Source: Corynebacterium kutscheri (GTDB lineage: Bacteria; Actinomycetota; Actinomycetes; Mycobacteriales; Mycobacteriaceae). Taken from it: 64,000 bases of DNA. The position numbers were made by a program, and so were the translations under genes. This document shows, one piece after another, positions 19,137 to 28,615 of this stretch. The notes under the pieces are model-generated. The model saw nothing but the letters and a program-made list of their open reading frames with translations, did not search any database and was not told the origin of the DNA. Every line of letters starts with the position of its first letter. Positions within the stretch are counted from its first letter, which is position 1. The stretch lies in NCBI RefSeq assembly GCF_000980835.1, contig NZ_CP011312.1, positions 1,116,001 to 1,180,000 of the forward strand, read 5' to 3'.

Positions 19137-19979
19137 TTATACCAGGTCTTCCTTATTGAGCTCGGGGGTAGTAACAAAATCAACCAAGCGTTCTACTGCT
19201 CCAATAAGGGATGAATCAATATCTCGAAACGATTGTACGGCATGGTAGATTCGATGCCAGCCTTCTTGCGGATTTGACCAACCAACCCGCTGACAAATTC
19301 CAGTTTTCCAATCTTCGCCATAAGGAATCTCCGGCCAAGCGCGTAAGCCAACCCGCTCGGGTTTAACTGCCGCCCAAATATCAATAAAAGGATGACCAGT
19401 AACTAGTACATGTGGTCCTACTGATTGAGTAAGTCGCATTTCTTTACTGCCGGTAACCAAGTGATCGGCGAGGACACCAATACGACGTTTGGAATTAGGC
19501 TGAAATTCTATTAGTCGTTCTTCCAGGTTATCTAAGCCTTCTAAATATTCTACGACGACGCCTTCAACGCGTAGATCGTGGCCCCAAATTTTTTCCACCA
19601 GTGCTGCATCATGAACACCTTCTACCCAAATTCGAGATGGTGCTGCTACTTTGGCCTGTACACCAGCTACCTGTTTAGAACCAGAATTAGAACGCCGTGG
19701 AGCTTGCTTTTCGACGAAGCGAGTTAATGTTATCCGCTGACCATCAATCATAAATGCCCCAGGACGCATTTTGAACAGACGCTGCGTATGATAGCGATCT
19801 TCCAAACGAATAAAATCACCATCATATGTGCGCTCAAAACCTACGATAGCGCCAACAAAACCGTCGGCAAGTACTTCAACAATCTCACCTGGACGAGCCG
19901 GAACAAGCGGGTAATCTGGCTTTTTATTACGGGGGTGCCCAGAAAGAATATCGTGACCGTAGGGATCAGAAGAACTCAT
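19137..19979 (-). CDS. DUF3097 family protein
   Basis: 280-residue cytosolic protein of an actinobacterial family without known function. Typical family stretches are PDYPLVPARPGEIVEVLADGFVGAI near 21-45 and WVEGVHDAALVEKIWG, followed by VTGHPFIDIWAAVKP. The middle segment resembles a TOPRIM-like fold (EGVHDAALVE), which would suggest nucleic-acid association, but that is inference. Divergent from the conserved hypothetical at 20025, sharing a 45-base promoter gap. Confidence 0.85.
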   Translation of the reverse strand: MSSSDPYGHDILSGHPRNKKPDYPLVPARPGEIVEVLADGFVGAIVGFERTYDGDFIRLEDRYHTQRLFKMRPGAFMIDGQRITLTRFVEKQAPRRSNSGSKQVAGVQAKVAAPSRIWVEGVHDAALVEKIWGHDLRVEGVVVEYLEGLDNLEERLIEFQPNSKRRIGVLADHLVTGSKEMRLTQSVGPHVLVTGHPFIDIWAAVKPERVGLRAWPEIPYGEDWKTGICQRVGWSNPQEGWHRIYHAVQSFRDIDSSLIGAVERLVDFVTTPELNKEDLV

Positions 19980-20024
19980 GAGAACACATGGTAGTAGAAA
20001 CTATGCGCTACGCTGGTACCGCTT

Positions 20025-20792
20025 ATGAATATCCGTAATATTGTTTACTCTCCCATTCAAAACATTGCTCTATGGTTAGGAGCCTGGCTTTATGGACAAG
20101 AAAGTTTTGATGATCTTGATTATGCACTTACTGAACTAGGAGGTCCGCACCGATTATATGGTGGTGAATTCTTTACCACCGATTTTTTACTTCAAGTTCG
20201 TAATACTACTTCCCCACTTATCGATAATCCCCGCCCCCACACACCACTATTACAGGTTGCTTTAACCGGACCTGGGGATCCTATACGCTTGCCACCGCAT
20301 AGCGAAGCCATGCGTTATATAACCGAGGGGGCAATTTTTATTGCTGATCATAACCCATACCGCTATCACGTTCTTGTCCCACAATTTGATGCTTCTGGTT
20401 GCCAGTGGCGATGGTACGAATATGAGGGACTGCTACCTGCACCTAATTATTTACTTCCAGGTGAAGCAGACTATGCGCTGACTCAGGCAGCGACAACAGC
20501 AGCACAACTAATCGAACATTGCGATACCTCGCACACCACGAAGCTACCTAATCCGCGCCTTACTGTGGGATCGCTTAGTGATTTTTATGAAAACCCAGGG
20601 CTGCCAGATCATATTCCGCCGCGAGCAGCGCAACTTATTGCCCGTGCTGATCGGGTTGCAGCAATTGTGGAAACAGTAACGCAGGTTGCTCAAGACCATG
20701 AATTTGACCCTGAGCTTCTTTCCTTGGCAAGACATATTCGTCATGCACGAATGGCCGCGTGCACATATGCTCTAGTGGAATGGGCTAGGTAG
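20025..20792 (+). CDS. conserved corynebacterial hypothetical protein
   Basis: 255 residues with no signal peptide or membrane helix and no motif I recognise. It is rich in Tyr, Trp, His and Pro (for example QFDASGCQWRWYEYEGLLPAPNYLLPG near 125-150) and ends with an alpha-helical segment. The ordinary codon use and clean frame support a real gene. Its last eight bases overlap the end of the convergent ferrochelatase gene. Confidence 0.7.
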   Translation: MNIRNIVYSPIQNIALWLGAWLYGQESFDDLDYALTELGGPHRLYGGEFFTTDFLLQVRNTTSPLIDNPRPHTPLLQVALTGPGDPIRLPPHSEAMRYITEGAIFIADHNPYRYHVLVPQFDASGCQWRWYEYEGLLPAPNYLLPGEADYALTQAATTAAQLIEHCDTSHTTKLPNPRLTVGSLSDFYENPGLPDHIPPRAAQLIARADRVAAIVETVTQVAQDHEFDPELLSLARHIRHARMAACTYALVEWAR

Positions 20793-21918
20793 CAACCGGT
20801 GGTTTTCTTCGTGCTGGCTGACAGCATTCTGGTTGACAAGGCGCACCATTATAGGTGCAGCCTTTAGAAACAACAGTTCCAAGGTGTAATGCCTTTTGTG
20901 GATTAAGGGACTCGTCGATAATATCGACAACCATTTCGGCAAATTCTGTACTAGGGCCAATAGTGAGGGCTCTTACAACCTCTAGACCCATTTTTTGAGC
21001 CTCATATTGGAGCTCATTATCGAGATCCCACACTACTTCCATATGATCAGAGATAAAACCGATAGAGCAGACAACGATTGCATCATCGCCATCTTTTTCT
21101 CGGACTTCTTGGGCAAAATCTAAAATATCTGGTTCTAACCAGGCAATTTTTCCATCGCCTGAAGCCGATTGCCACACTAAATCATAATGTTGAGCATATG
21201 CCCCAGCTTGTGCTCTTTCTGCAACTAATCGGGCAGCTTCATAAACTTGGTTGGAATATAAAGTGCCATCCTCACTGGTACCGGAGGCAGTATTTGCTAA
21301 TACTGGAATAGAATGCGCGGTAAATACTAGGCGCGTACTTTTTCCCGGAGTGACTTGTGCAAAAGCTTCGTTAACGGCCTGCACATTGGCATCGATAAAC
21401 TTTGGGTGATCGAAGAATTGGCGCAGCCGGATAAAATGAAGTGGTTCATCTGTTCCTACAGTATGGGCAAGATGATTAAGCATGGCAATAATATCTTCAC
21501 CATATTGACGACACCCTGAGTAGCCACCCCAGGCGCTAGTGGCTAATACCGCAATGGTTCGATGCCCATCGGCATACATGCGTTCGGCAACATCATTAGC
21601 ATAAGGGTGCCAGTTCCGATTGCCGAAATACACAGGTATGGAAAGTCCACGTTGATGTAGTTCTTTTTCAACATTGGCAATAATCTCTCGATTGAGATCA
21701 TTAAGTGGACTTTTCCCACCAAAATGGTGGTAGTGGACGGCAACTTCGTCGAGACGCTCAGCAGGAATGCCTCTACCGCGGGTGACATTTTCTAAAAATG
21801 GTCGAACGTCTTCTGGTCGCTCTGGTCCGCCAAAAGAGAGGACTAAAAGAGCATCGATATTTTCGACACTTAAATTGGCAATTGCCTTGTCTACTTCATA
21901 CCCTGCAGTGAATGCCAT
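20785..21918 (-). CDS. hemH: ferrochelatase (coproporphyrin type)
   Basis: Inserts ferrous iron into the tetrapyrrole in heme synthesis; in actinobacteria the substrate is coproporphyrin III (CpfC). 377 residues from the ATG at 21918. Motifs are LLVLSFGGPERPEDVRPF at the N-terminus, the conserved HSIP (FTAHSIPVLAN) and GFISDHMEVVWDLD with catalytic His/Glu. The C-terminus carries a cysteine cluster (SKGCTYNGAPCQPECC) matching the iron-sulfur ligands of actinobacterial ferrochelatases. The frame extends to 22032 but that would start inside the ripA end, beyond a terminator. Confidence 0.94.
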   Translation of the reverse strand: MAFTAGYEVDKAIANLSVENIDALLVLSFGGPERPEDVRPFLENVTRGRGIPAERLDEVAVHYHHFGGKSPLNDLNREIIANVEKELHQRGLSIPVYFGNRNWHPYANDVAERMYADGHRTIAVLATSAWGGYSGCRQYGEDIIAMLNHLAHTVGTDEPLHFIRLRQFFDHPKFIDANVQAVNEAFAQVTPGKSTRLVFTAHSIPVLANTASGTSEDGTLYSNQVYEAARLVAERAQAGAYAQHYDLVWQSASGDGKIAWLEPDILDFAQEVREKDGDDAIVVCSIGFISDHMEVVWDLDNELQYEAQKMGLEVVRALTIGPSTEFAEMVVDIIDESLNPQKALHLGTVVSKGCTYNGAPCQPECCQPARRKPPVAT

Positions 21919-21950
21919 AGCAGCAAATGTAGCATTGTGCGTTATAAAAT

Positions 21951-21985
21951 AAAGAAAAGGCAAACACCTATTGGGTGCTTGCCTT
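21951..21985 (-). terminator. terminator of ripA
   Basis: Stem AAGGCAA...CACC with GGTG...TTGCCTT (21957-21985, one mismatch) followed on the minus strand by TTTTCTTT. Separates ripA from hemH. Confidence 0.85.
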
Positions 21986-21992
21986 CCATTAT

Positions 21993-23717
21993 TTAAAACA
22001 TGCGTACTGCATAAGGGCTCATACCAGACCATCGAACTGGAGAGATTCGAACTGTAGAGCCAGAATTTGGCGCTTCTATCATCTGACCGTCGCCAAGATA
22101 AATTGCTACGTGATGTTCGGCATTAGGCCCGTAGAAGATGAGATCACCGCGTTGTATATTTTGTGGACTGATTTGTGTGCCACGCTGGTATTGGTAACCA
22201 CTGTAGTGTGGAAGAGAAATTCCAGCGCCAGCAAATGCGTAGAGCACCAGACCGGAGCAGTCGAAGCCAACTTTGTTGTAGTCACCATAAGAATCAGCTA
22301 CGCCGCCATCACGGATTCCACGTGTTGGTCCATTAGCATCGCCACCGCCCCAAGCATAAGGCGTACCGACGACTCCCATAGCTCGGCTAATGACGGTTTC
22401 AATTTTGGTATCTCGAGAAGCATCGGAAATTATTGAAGTTGCTTTCTCACTGACCGAAGTATCTGTATCTAGTGTTACGACGTCGAGATCTTTAAGAACA
22501 GAAGCAAGCGTGTCACTGAGATTTGGGTTTTGGACTGCTGCGATAGATGTGTCCTCAGTGTCGGTATAAGGGTCTTCTGTGGTGGCATGGGTTGCTGTAT
22601 TTGCGGCGATAATCGCTGCTGCGGCGGCAGAAGCAGCCGCAGCCGCAGCGGCACTGGCATCACGAGCAGCTTGTTCATCAGCTGCTTCTTGTTGGGCACG
22701 TTGTCGAGCAGCTTCAGCCTCTGCTGCTGCTTGTTCTGCTTTCGCTTGTGCAGCAGCACGTTCCTCGGCAGCGGTTTTTTCTGCAGCTTGGCGCATTGCC
22801 TCAGCTTCAGCTGCCTCGGCTACTTTTTGAGCTTCCTCAGCGGCTTGGCGCGATGATTCAGCAGCACGTGCTTCCTCTTCGGCTACTTTTCGGGCGGCTT
22901 CGGCAGCCTCATACTCTTCATAGTCAGAACGTTGAGTATTAAGAACAGTAATATTTCCGCGAGCAACATCTAGTTGTACCTGAGCCGCATCACGATCCGC
23001 AGTGAGCTGAGCCATTTGTTCTTGCTGGCCAGCTAGGGCAGCAGAATTTTCGTTGATAGCTGATTGTGCGTGTTCTTGAGCAGTAGTTGCTTCTTGTTCA
23101 CGTTTTTCCGCTAGATTGCGTGCCTCACGTAGTTTTGACTCTTCATTCGCTTGTTCGGTGCGCAAGCGATCAAGTTCGTCGATAGCAGCACGCTGTGTTT
23201 GCGCAGTAGTTCGAAGATAAGTTTGGCGATCAAGTGAATCTTCTGAGTTTCCATTGCCAGAGATTGCCGAGACACCATTAGGGGTAGTTCCCTGTCGGTA
23301 TGCTGTACGAGATATTTCATCTAGCTGTGCCTGGGCATCAATAATTTCTGACTGGGTGGCATCAAGATTAGCCCGTGCTGCACTCACACCTTGGCGCGCT
23401 TGTTCTGCTTTCGCCTGGGCATCATGCAAGTCCACTAAGGCTTTATTGACGGCTTCGCGTAGCTGCCCCATGCGTAATTCAAGTTCAGCAATAGCTGATT
23501 CAGCAGAAGAAAGTTGAACTGCAAGTGCGGAAACATGCGATTCAGCAGTTCCTACTGCTTGGGTGGCGGCGGTTATTTCCTCATCACTGGGATTAACTGG
23601 TTGCGCTACGACGGGTGAAATCGTCGATACGCAGGCAGCAGCTGCTAGAGCAGCAATAGTACTGCGCATGATGCGGTGCATCCGGGTGCTACGACCCACG
23701 AGAGATAATGTACTCAC
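21993..23717 (-). CDS. RipA-type NlpC/P60 peptidoglycan endopeptidase
   Basis: Secreted D,L-endopeptidase that cuts peptidoglycan stems during cell separation. 574 residues: Sec signal peptide (hydrophobic stretch ALAAAACVSTISPVVAQ), a long coiled coil (about 45-290), a very Ala/Glu-rich linker ending in an alanine run, and the NlpC/P60 domain in the last 130 residues with catalytic Cys in GFDCSGLVLYAF and His in EHHVAIYLGD. Start GTG at 23717 has AGGAG eight bases upstream. A long structured leader lies upstream, and the gene neighbours the Rv1476-like protein and acn, as ripA does in mycobacteria. Confidence 0.92.
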   Translation of the reverse strand: MSTLSLVGRSTRMHRIMRSTIAALAAAACVSTISPVVAQPVNPSDEEITAATQAVGTAESHVSALAVQLSSAESAIAELELRMGQLREAVNKALVDLHDAQAKAEQARQGVSAARANLDATQSEIIDAQAQLDEISRTAYRQGTTPNGVSAISGNGNSEDSLDRQTYLRTTAQTQRAAIDELDRLRTEQANEESKLREARNLAEKREQEATTAQEHAQSAINENSAALAGQQEQMAQLTADRDAAQVQLDVARGNITVLNTQRSDYEEYEAAEAARKVAEEEARAAESSRQAAEEAQKVAEAAEAEAMRQAAEKTAAEERAAAQAKAEQAAAEAEAARQRAQQEAADEQAARDASAAAAAAASAAAAAIIAANTATHATTEDPYTDTEDTSIAAVQNPNLSDTLASVLKDLDVVTLDTDTSVSEKATSIISDASRDTKIETVISRAMGVVGTPYAWGGGDANGPTRGIRDGGVADSYGDYNKVGFDCSGLVLYAFAGAGISLPHYSGYQYQRGTQISPQNIQRGDLIFYGPNAEHHVAIYLGDGQMIEAPNSGSTVRISPVRWSGMSPYAVRMF

Positions 23718-23763
23718 TCAGGGAACTCCTGTCGCAAGATGCAATAAACCCATGTTTTGACCC

Positions 23764-23785
23764 AGTCTATTAAAGTTAACAGACT
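23764..23785 (-). other. hairpin overlapping the 3' strand of the leader's closing helix
   Basis: AGTCT/AGACT arms (with inner TTA/TAA) form a hairpin whose 5' arm shares two bases with the 3' strand of the closing helix of the leader domain. The two structures compete, as an expression platform would. There is no T-run, so control may be on RNA stability or translation rather than termination. Confidence 0.4.
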
Positions 23786-23957
23786 TGACTAAGTAGCGTA
23801 TGAGCTAGCTGCTCTGTCACTGGACATGGGCTTGCATCGTGGCTTCCATTTTTAATTCGCCGCCATTTGGGTCGATTTGAAAGCCGGCTTCCCTGCTGAG
23901 TTATCGATGCGTGCTTCCCCACATGCCCGATGCTTCTGATGCTAATAGAAAGTCAAG
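23784..23957 (-). ncRNA. candidate c-di-AMP (ydaO/yuaA-type) riboswitch in the ripA leader
   Basis: Read on the minus strand, CTTGACT (23957-23951) and TAGC (23944-23941) can pair with GCTA (23797-23794) and AGTCAAG (23790-23784), closing a domain of about 174 nt. Inside are GGGGAAG, GGGAAGCC and GGCGAAT stretches and near the 3' end CAGCTAGCTCATACGC, close to the family's conserved CAGCUAACCUCGUAGGC. ydaO riboswitches are known upstream of cell-wall hydrolase genes in actinobacteria, including NlpC/P60 genes in corynebacteria. The match is from memory, not a covariance search. Confidence 0.6.
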
Positions 23958-24022
23958 TTTCCAAAATCGACTCATGAGTCGACAATTGAACTTTAAAGCA
24001 CACTGCACACTTATTTCTCATT

Positions 24023-24115
24023 GTTACATTTTAGTCACAAGAGTCACACCCTTTATTACGATTTGGTAACCGGTGCTGACCTGGGGTTCTAGTGTTACAT
24101 AGTTACATATGTGAC
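24023..24115 (-). promoter_or_regulatory. cluster of GTAAC/GTGAC repeats upstream of ripA
   Basis: On the minus strand GTAAC or GTGAC pentamers end at 24023, 24034, 24043, 24094 and 24102, with spacings of 11, 9 and 8 bases inside groups, and an opposite GTCAC at 24111-24115 completes a near palindrome GTTACATATGTGAC. Such direct repeats resemble binding sites of the response regulator MtrA, which controls cell-wall hydrolases in actinobacteria. The rest of the 600-base gap holds no gene. Confidence 0.4.
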
Positions 24116-24255
24116 ATTTGACACTTTATGGAAAATCTTCGGCGTGTTGTTAAATATGGGGTGCGAGATCCTATAAAAGGTGAGCTCTTATAAAAAGCAA
24201 GGTTTATAACTTGATTTTTTAATTAACCACGATTGCCGGAGGGTGAATTGTGTAG

Positions 24256-24298
24256 CATAAAAGGCGTTAGGATTTTCTAAATACAAGCCTAACGCCTT
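24256..24298 (-). terminator. terminator of the Rv1476-like gene
   Basis: Perfect 11-bp stem AAGGCGTTAGG (24261-24271) with CCTAACGCCTT (24288-24298), followed on the minus strand by TTTTATG. Confidence 0.85.
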
Positions 24299-24321
24299 GA
24301 CTGTTGCAATTAATTTATTTT

Positions 24322-24786
24322 TTAAGAGCGGTTAAAAAATACGACAATAGCAATGGCAAAAATTGTACTAATGGCGGTAAGTATATTTATTGCTGCTCCG
24401 GGAACGGGTTCGGCGTTAATGTGGTCAACAAGTACCGTGGTTGCCTCTGCGTAGTTTGGGTTCGCTAGGAAGTGCCATTGGGCGGATTCGATATCGGCTC
24501 GATTATGTACTGTGCTCACAATGGCGCCAGAACTGGGAGCGCGAACTATGACTGTATCTAAGTGTGAGGTGATAAGAAGCTCTTGAGCGATATCGCGTAG
24601 ATCGGCAGTCTTTGCTGGGGTGGAATCTAGAATCGCAATACCTACGCTGCCAAATCCATTTTCCTGCGCATATGTGATAGCAGATTCTAACTCTGTGTGT
24701 AGCTTAGGGTTGGAAGATTCCAGAGCGATTTGATCGTCATTAATCTGCTTAGAGAGCTCATGAAGATCTATATCTGACGGAATCAA
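24322..24786 (-). CDS. Rv1476-like membrane protein (DUF6676)
   Basis: 154 residues with a single C-terminal hydrophobic helix (residues ~131-150) and a cytosolic or extracytoplasmic alpha/beta domain before it, resembling a TPM-like fold (GFGSVGIAILDSTP, RDIAQELL). The position between acn and a RipA-type peptidase is the conserved place of mycobacterial Rv1476. Function unknown; may help cell-wall hydrolysis. The start is ATG at 24786 with GGGAGAG upstream. Confidence 0.82.
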   Translation of the reverse strand: MIPSDIDLHELSKQINDDQIALESSNPKLHTELESAITYAQENGFGSVGIAILDSTPAKTADLRDIAQELLITSHLDTVIVRAPSSGAIVSTVHNRADIESAQWHFLANPNYAEATTVLVDHINAEPVPGAAINILTAISTIFAIAIVVFFNRS

Positions 24787-24987
24787 CTTCTCTCCCTAGT
24801 AATAGATAGTGTGGCATAAAACGTTTTTACCCTAACAGTAAAGCTGATCTTTATTGCATTTCGACGCTTGGATTCTTGGTTGCGTTTGCTCAATATTTTT
24901 TCTTTATTGACTATTGGGAACCTTTTTAGTTGGGCTAATTTCCTAAATGGGGGTAGAAAACGGGCATAAAAAGCTGAAGTTCCGCAA

Positions 24988-25010
24988 CAGAACGATCGTA
25001 CTGTTAAGAT
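24988..25010 (+). promoter_or_regulatory. AcnR operator and acn promoter
   Basis: CAGAACGATCGTACTG at 24988-25003 matches the AcnR consensus CAGNAC-N3-CGTACTG completely. A -10-like TAAGAT follows at 25005-25010, so bound AcnR would block the promoter. This is autologous with the acnR gene downstream of acn. Confidence 0.9.
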
Positions 25011-25139
25011 GGGCGCCAGACGACGTTGGACTGTATATGTGCAGTATGTGATGTCGACATACCCCGAAACATGGATAAACAGCCATATTCATGTGGGTGA
25101 GTTTTCTTGAATGACGCACCTCATAAATACGAACGGAAA

Positions 25140-27962
25140 ATGGAGCTTACTGTGACCACAAGCAAAAACTCCTTTAATGCTAAGAAAAAGCTTGAAGTTG
25201 GCGATAATTCATATGATTACTTCGCATTGAATGCTGTACCAGGCATGGAGAAGCTGCCGTACTCCCTTAAAGTTCTTGGCGAAAACCTCTTGCGTACTGA
25301 AGATGGTGCAAATATCACTAAAGAACACATTGAAGCTATTGCAAACTGGGATCCTGCTGCTGAGCCGAAGGTGGAAATCCAATTCACTCCAGCTCGTGTC
25401 CTTATGCAGGATTTTACTGGTGTTCCTTGTGTAGTTGATCTAGCAACAATGCGTGAAGCTGTGAAAACACTAGGAGGCGACCCAGATAAGGTAAATCCAC
25501 TTAATCCTGCTGAGATGGTGATTGACCACTCGGTTATTATTGAAGCCTTTGGTTCTTCGCAAGCTTTAGAAGAAAATGTTGCTATTGAATATGAGCGCAA
25601 TGAAGAGCGCTATCAATTCCTTCGGTGGGGGGCGGAGAACTTCTCTAACTTCCGTGTTGTTCCTCCCGGAACCGGTATTGTGCACCAAGTTAATATTGAG
25701 CATTTAGCCCGAGTAGTTTTTGACAATGACGGGCTTGCTTACCCAGATACCTGTATTGGTACCGATTCCCATACCACTATGGAAAATGGTTTGGGCATTT
25801 TAGGTTGGGGCGTAGGCGGTATTGAAGCTGAAGCAGCCATGCTTGGACAGCCAGTATCTATGTTGATTCCTAAGGTTGTTGGTTTCAAGCTTACTGGTGA
25901 AATTCCTACCGGAGTTACTGCAACTGATGTTGTGCTTACGATTACTGAAATGTTGCGTGAGCATGGCGTAGTGCAGAAATTTGTTGAATTCTATGGCAAT
26001 GGTGTGAAGTCAATTCCACTAGCTAATCGAGCAACCATTGGCAATATGTCACCTGAATTCGGCTCTACCTGTGCAATTTTCCCCATTGATGAAGAAACTA
26101 TTAAGTATCTGATGCTTACTGGCCGCCCTGCTAAGCAAGTTGAGCTGGTTGAAGCTTATGCTAAAGCACAAGGAATGTGGCTAGCTGAGGATGCTCCCGA
26201 AGCTGAATACTCGGAATATCTAGAGCTAGACCTTGCGACGGTGGTTCCATCGATTGCTGGACCGAAACGACCTCAGGATCGTATTTTACTTTCTCAGGCT
26301 AAACAACAGTTCCGTAAAGATTTACCAACATATACCCAGGATGCAGTTGTTGAAGACGACTCAATTGTGGCCGTACGTATGGGCTCAGAAGGCGAAGACC
26401 AAGATGCTGCACCAATGCCATCTACCTTGAATTCTTCCCGTGCTGGAAATGGTGAATCTGCCGCGCATGGTGCACAAGGACGTCCTTCTCGTCCAGTAAC
26501 AGTTACCTCACCTAATGGCGGAGAGTACACCTTGGATCATGGCATGGTTGCTATTGCTTCTATTACCTCGTGTACTAATACTTCTAATCCTTCAGTGATG
26601 ATTGGTGCTGGTTTGATTGCTCGCAAAGCAGCAGAAAAAGGTTTACAAGCAAAGCCATGGGTCAAGACGATCTGCGCACCAGGATCACAGGTGGTTGATG
26701 GGTACTATAAGCGTGCAGATCTGTGGAAAGACTTAGAAGCTCTGGGGTTTTATCTCTCTGGATTTGGTTGTACTACCTGCATTGGTAACTCCGGCCCACT
26801 CCCGGAAGAAATTTCTGCCGCTATTAACGAATATGATTTAACTGCTACCGCTGTACTTTCTGGTAACCGCAACTTTGAAGGTCGCATTTCACCTGATGTG
26901 AAGATGAATTACCTGGCTTCACCAATCATGGTGATCGCTTATGCCATTGCCGGTACCATGGATTTTGACTTCGATACCCAAGCTCTGGGACAAGACCAGG
27001 ATGGAAATGATGTTTTCCTAAAAGATATTTGGCCATCCACGGAAGAAATTGAGCAGACTATTGCTCAAGCTATTTCTCGTGAGCTTTATGAAGCCGACTA
27101 TGCCGATGTCTTTAAAGGCGATGAGCAATGGCAAAACCTTGCTATTCCTACTGGCAAGACTTTTGAATGGGATGAATCTTCTACTTATATTCGCAAAGCA
27201 CCATATTTTGATGGCATGGAATTAGAACCAGAAGCTGTCACAGATATTAAGGGTGCTCGTGTGCTAGCTAAGTTAGGTGATTCGGTAACTACTGACCACA
27301 TCTCCCCTGCGTCGTCAATTAAACCTGGTACTCCAGCAGCACAATATCTGGATGCGCATGGCGTGGAACGCAATGATTACAACTCGTTGGGGTCTCGTCG
27401 TGGTAATCATGAAGTGATGATGCGCGGTACTTTTGCAAATATTCGTTTGCAGAATCAGCTTGTTCATGTTGCTGGTGGATATACCCGTGATTTTACTCAA
27501 GAAGGTGCGCCACAAGCCTTTATCTTCGACGCCTGCCAAAACTATAAGCAATCCGGTATTCCACTAGTGGTACTAGGCGGTAAAGAATATGGCACTGGAT
27601 CTTCACGCGACTGGGCAGCCAAGGGCACTAACCTTTTAGGCGTACGTGCTGTTATCACTGAAAGCTTTGAACGAATTCACCGTTCCAACCTCATTGGTAT
27701 GGGGGTAATTCCATTGCAATTCCCTACTGGGCAATCGCATGAATCGCTGGGATTAGATGGCACTGAAACCTTCGATATTCTTGGCATCGAAGAGCTAAAT
27801 AATGGAGTCACACCAGAAACTGTGCAGGTTATTGCTACCAAGGAATCTGGTGAGACAATCACGTTCGATGCGATTGTACGTATCGATACCCCGGGTGAGG
27901 CTGATTATTATCGCCATGGTGGTATTTTGCAGTATGTACTGCGCCAAATGATTAAGTCCTAA
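25140..27962 (+). CDS. acn: aconitate hydratase
   Basis: Iron-sulfur TCA-cycle enzyme interconverting citrate and isocitrate, AcnA/IRP type, about 940 residues. Cluster cysteines lie in [14 protein letters not shown] and [13 protein letters not shown]; substrate-binding stretches are [13 protein letters not shown] and [16 protein letters not shown] in the swivel domain. I chose ATG at 25140 ([12 protein letters not shown]), the N-terminus seen in corynebacterial aconitases; TTG at 25107 would add eleven residues. An insert of low-complexity residues around 425-450 is typical for the genus. The upstream 350 bases hold the AcnR-controlled promoter and a leader with an imperfect hairpin at 25044-25062. 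Confidence 0.97.
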   Translation: MELTVTTSKNSFNAKKKLEVGDNSYDYFALNAVPGMEKLPYSLKVLGENLLRTEDGANITKEHIEAIANWDPAAEPKVEIQFTPARVLMQDFTGVPCVVDLATMREAVKTLGGDPDKVNPLNPAEMVIDHSVIIEAFGSSQALEENVAIEYERNEERYQFLRWGAENFSNFRVVPPGTGIVHQVNIEHLARVVFDNDGLAYPDTCIGTDSHTTMENGLGILGWGVGGIEAEAAMLGQPVSMLIPKVVGFKLTGEIPTGVTATDVVLTITEMLREHGVVQKFVEFYGNGVKSIPLANRATIGNMSPEFGSTCAIFPIDEETIKYLMLTGRPAKQVELVEAYAKAQGMWLAEDAPEAEYSEYLELDLATVVPSIAGPKRPQDRILLSQAKQQFRKDLPTYTQDAVVEDDSIVAVRMGSEGEDQDAAPMPSTLNSSRAGNGESAAHGAQGRPSRPVTVTSPNGGEYTLDHGMVAIASITSCTNTSNPSVMIGAGLIARKAAEKGLQAKPWVKTICAPGSQVVDGYYKRADLWKDLEALGFYLSGFGCTTCIGNSGPLPEEISAAINEYDLTATAVLSGNRNFEGRISPDVKMNYLASPIMVIAYAIAGTMDFDFDTQALGQDQDGNDVFLKDIWPSTEEIEQTIAQAISRELYEADYADVFKGDEQWQNLAIPTGKTFEWDESSTYIRKAPYFDGMELEPEAVTDIKGARVLAKLGDSVTTDHISPASSIKPGTPAAQYLDAHGVERNDYNSLGSRRGNHEVMMRGTFANIRLQNQLVHVAGGYTRDFTQEGAPQAFIFDACQNYKQSGIPLVVLGGKEYGTGSSRDWAAKGTNLLGVRAVITESFERIHRSNLIGMGVIPLQFPTGQSHESLGLDGTETFDILGIEELNNGVTPETVQVIATKESGETITFDAIVRIDTPGEADYYRHGGILQYVLRQMIKS

Positions 27963-27969
27963 GATCATA

Positions 27970-28012
27970 AAGAGGGTTGTTTCTAGTGCAACCCTCTTAA
28001 ACAATTTTTTAA
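27970..28012 (+). terminator. terminator between acn and acnR
   Basis: Perfect 10-bp stem AAGAGGGTTG (27970-27979) / CAACCCTCTT (27989-27998), then AAACAATTTTTTAA. Leaky read-through would supply acnR transcription, giving feedback on acn. Confidence 0.85.
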
Positions 28013-28024
28013 GAGGAGATTTAG

Positions 28025-28597
28025 GTGCCTGTCGTTAGTCATGCAGAACTTCAGTTGCGTCGCCAGGAAATACTTGAAGGCGCACGGAAATGCTTTGCAG
28101 AGCATGGCTACGGTGGAGCAACGGTACGTTTGCTAGAAGAAGCTACGGGGAAATCTCGGGGCGCAATTTTTCATCATTTTGGCGATAAAGAAAACCTCTT
28201 TTTAGCTTTAGCGCGAGAAGATGCAGCTCGTATGGCTGAGGTGGTAGCTAGTAATGGTTTGGTAGCAGTAATGCGCGATATGCTTGCCCATCCAGAACGT
28301 CATGATTGGTTAGCGACCCGACTAGAGATTTCTACTATGTTGCGCACCGATATGGCATTTCGTGCCCGCTGGCAAGAGCATCAAAAAATTCTCGATGAGG
28401 CGGTGCGAGCCCGCTTAGAATCAAATATTGCTCAAGATGGTATGCGTCCAGATGTTCCTATAGAGGTACTGCATACTTTTTTAGAGACAGTAATGGATGG
28501 TTTTATCTCTAAATTAGCCATTGGTGCGGATCAGAAAGAATTAGAGCAAGTACTCAACCTTGTTGAAGAAACTGTTCGTGCTCGTATTCGAGCTTAA
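28025..28597 (+). CDS. acnR: AcnR, TetR-family repressor of aconitase
   Basis: 190-residue dimeric repressor. N-terminal TetR helix-turn-helix at about 12-58 (RQEILEGARKCFAEHGYGGATVRLLEEATGKSRGAIFHHF split over two helices), C-terminal ligand domain with EVLHTFLETVMDGFISKLA. In C. glutamicum AcnR senses citrate with magnesium and represses acn. Start GTG at 28025 has AGAGGAGA nine bases upstream. The operator in front of acn is intact, so the circuit is complete here. Confidence 0.95.
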   Translation: MPVVSHAELQLRRQEILEGARKCFAEHGYGGATVRLLEEATGKSRGAIFHHFGDKENLFLALAREDAARMAEVVASNGLVAVMRDMLAHPERHDWLATRLEISTMLRTDMAFRARWQEHQKILDEAVRARLESNIAQDGMRPDVPIEVLHTFLETVMDGFISKLAIGADQKELEQVLNLVEETVRARIRA

Positions 28598-28615
28598 CGA
28601 CTCAATTCCTTTTTT

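Noticed and set aside
22530..22942. Cys- or Ala-rich plus-strand frames opposite the ripA linker
   Set aside because: Composition is the mirror of the repetitive Ala/Glu codons of the real gene.
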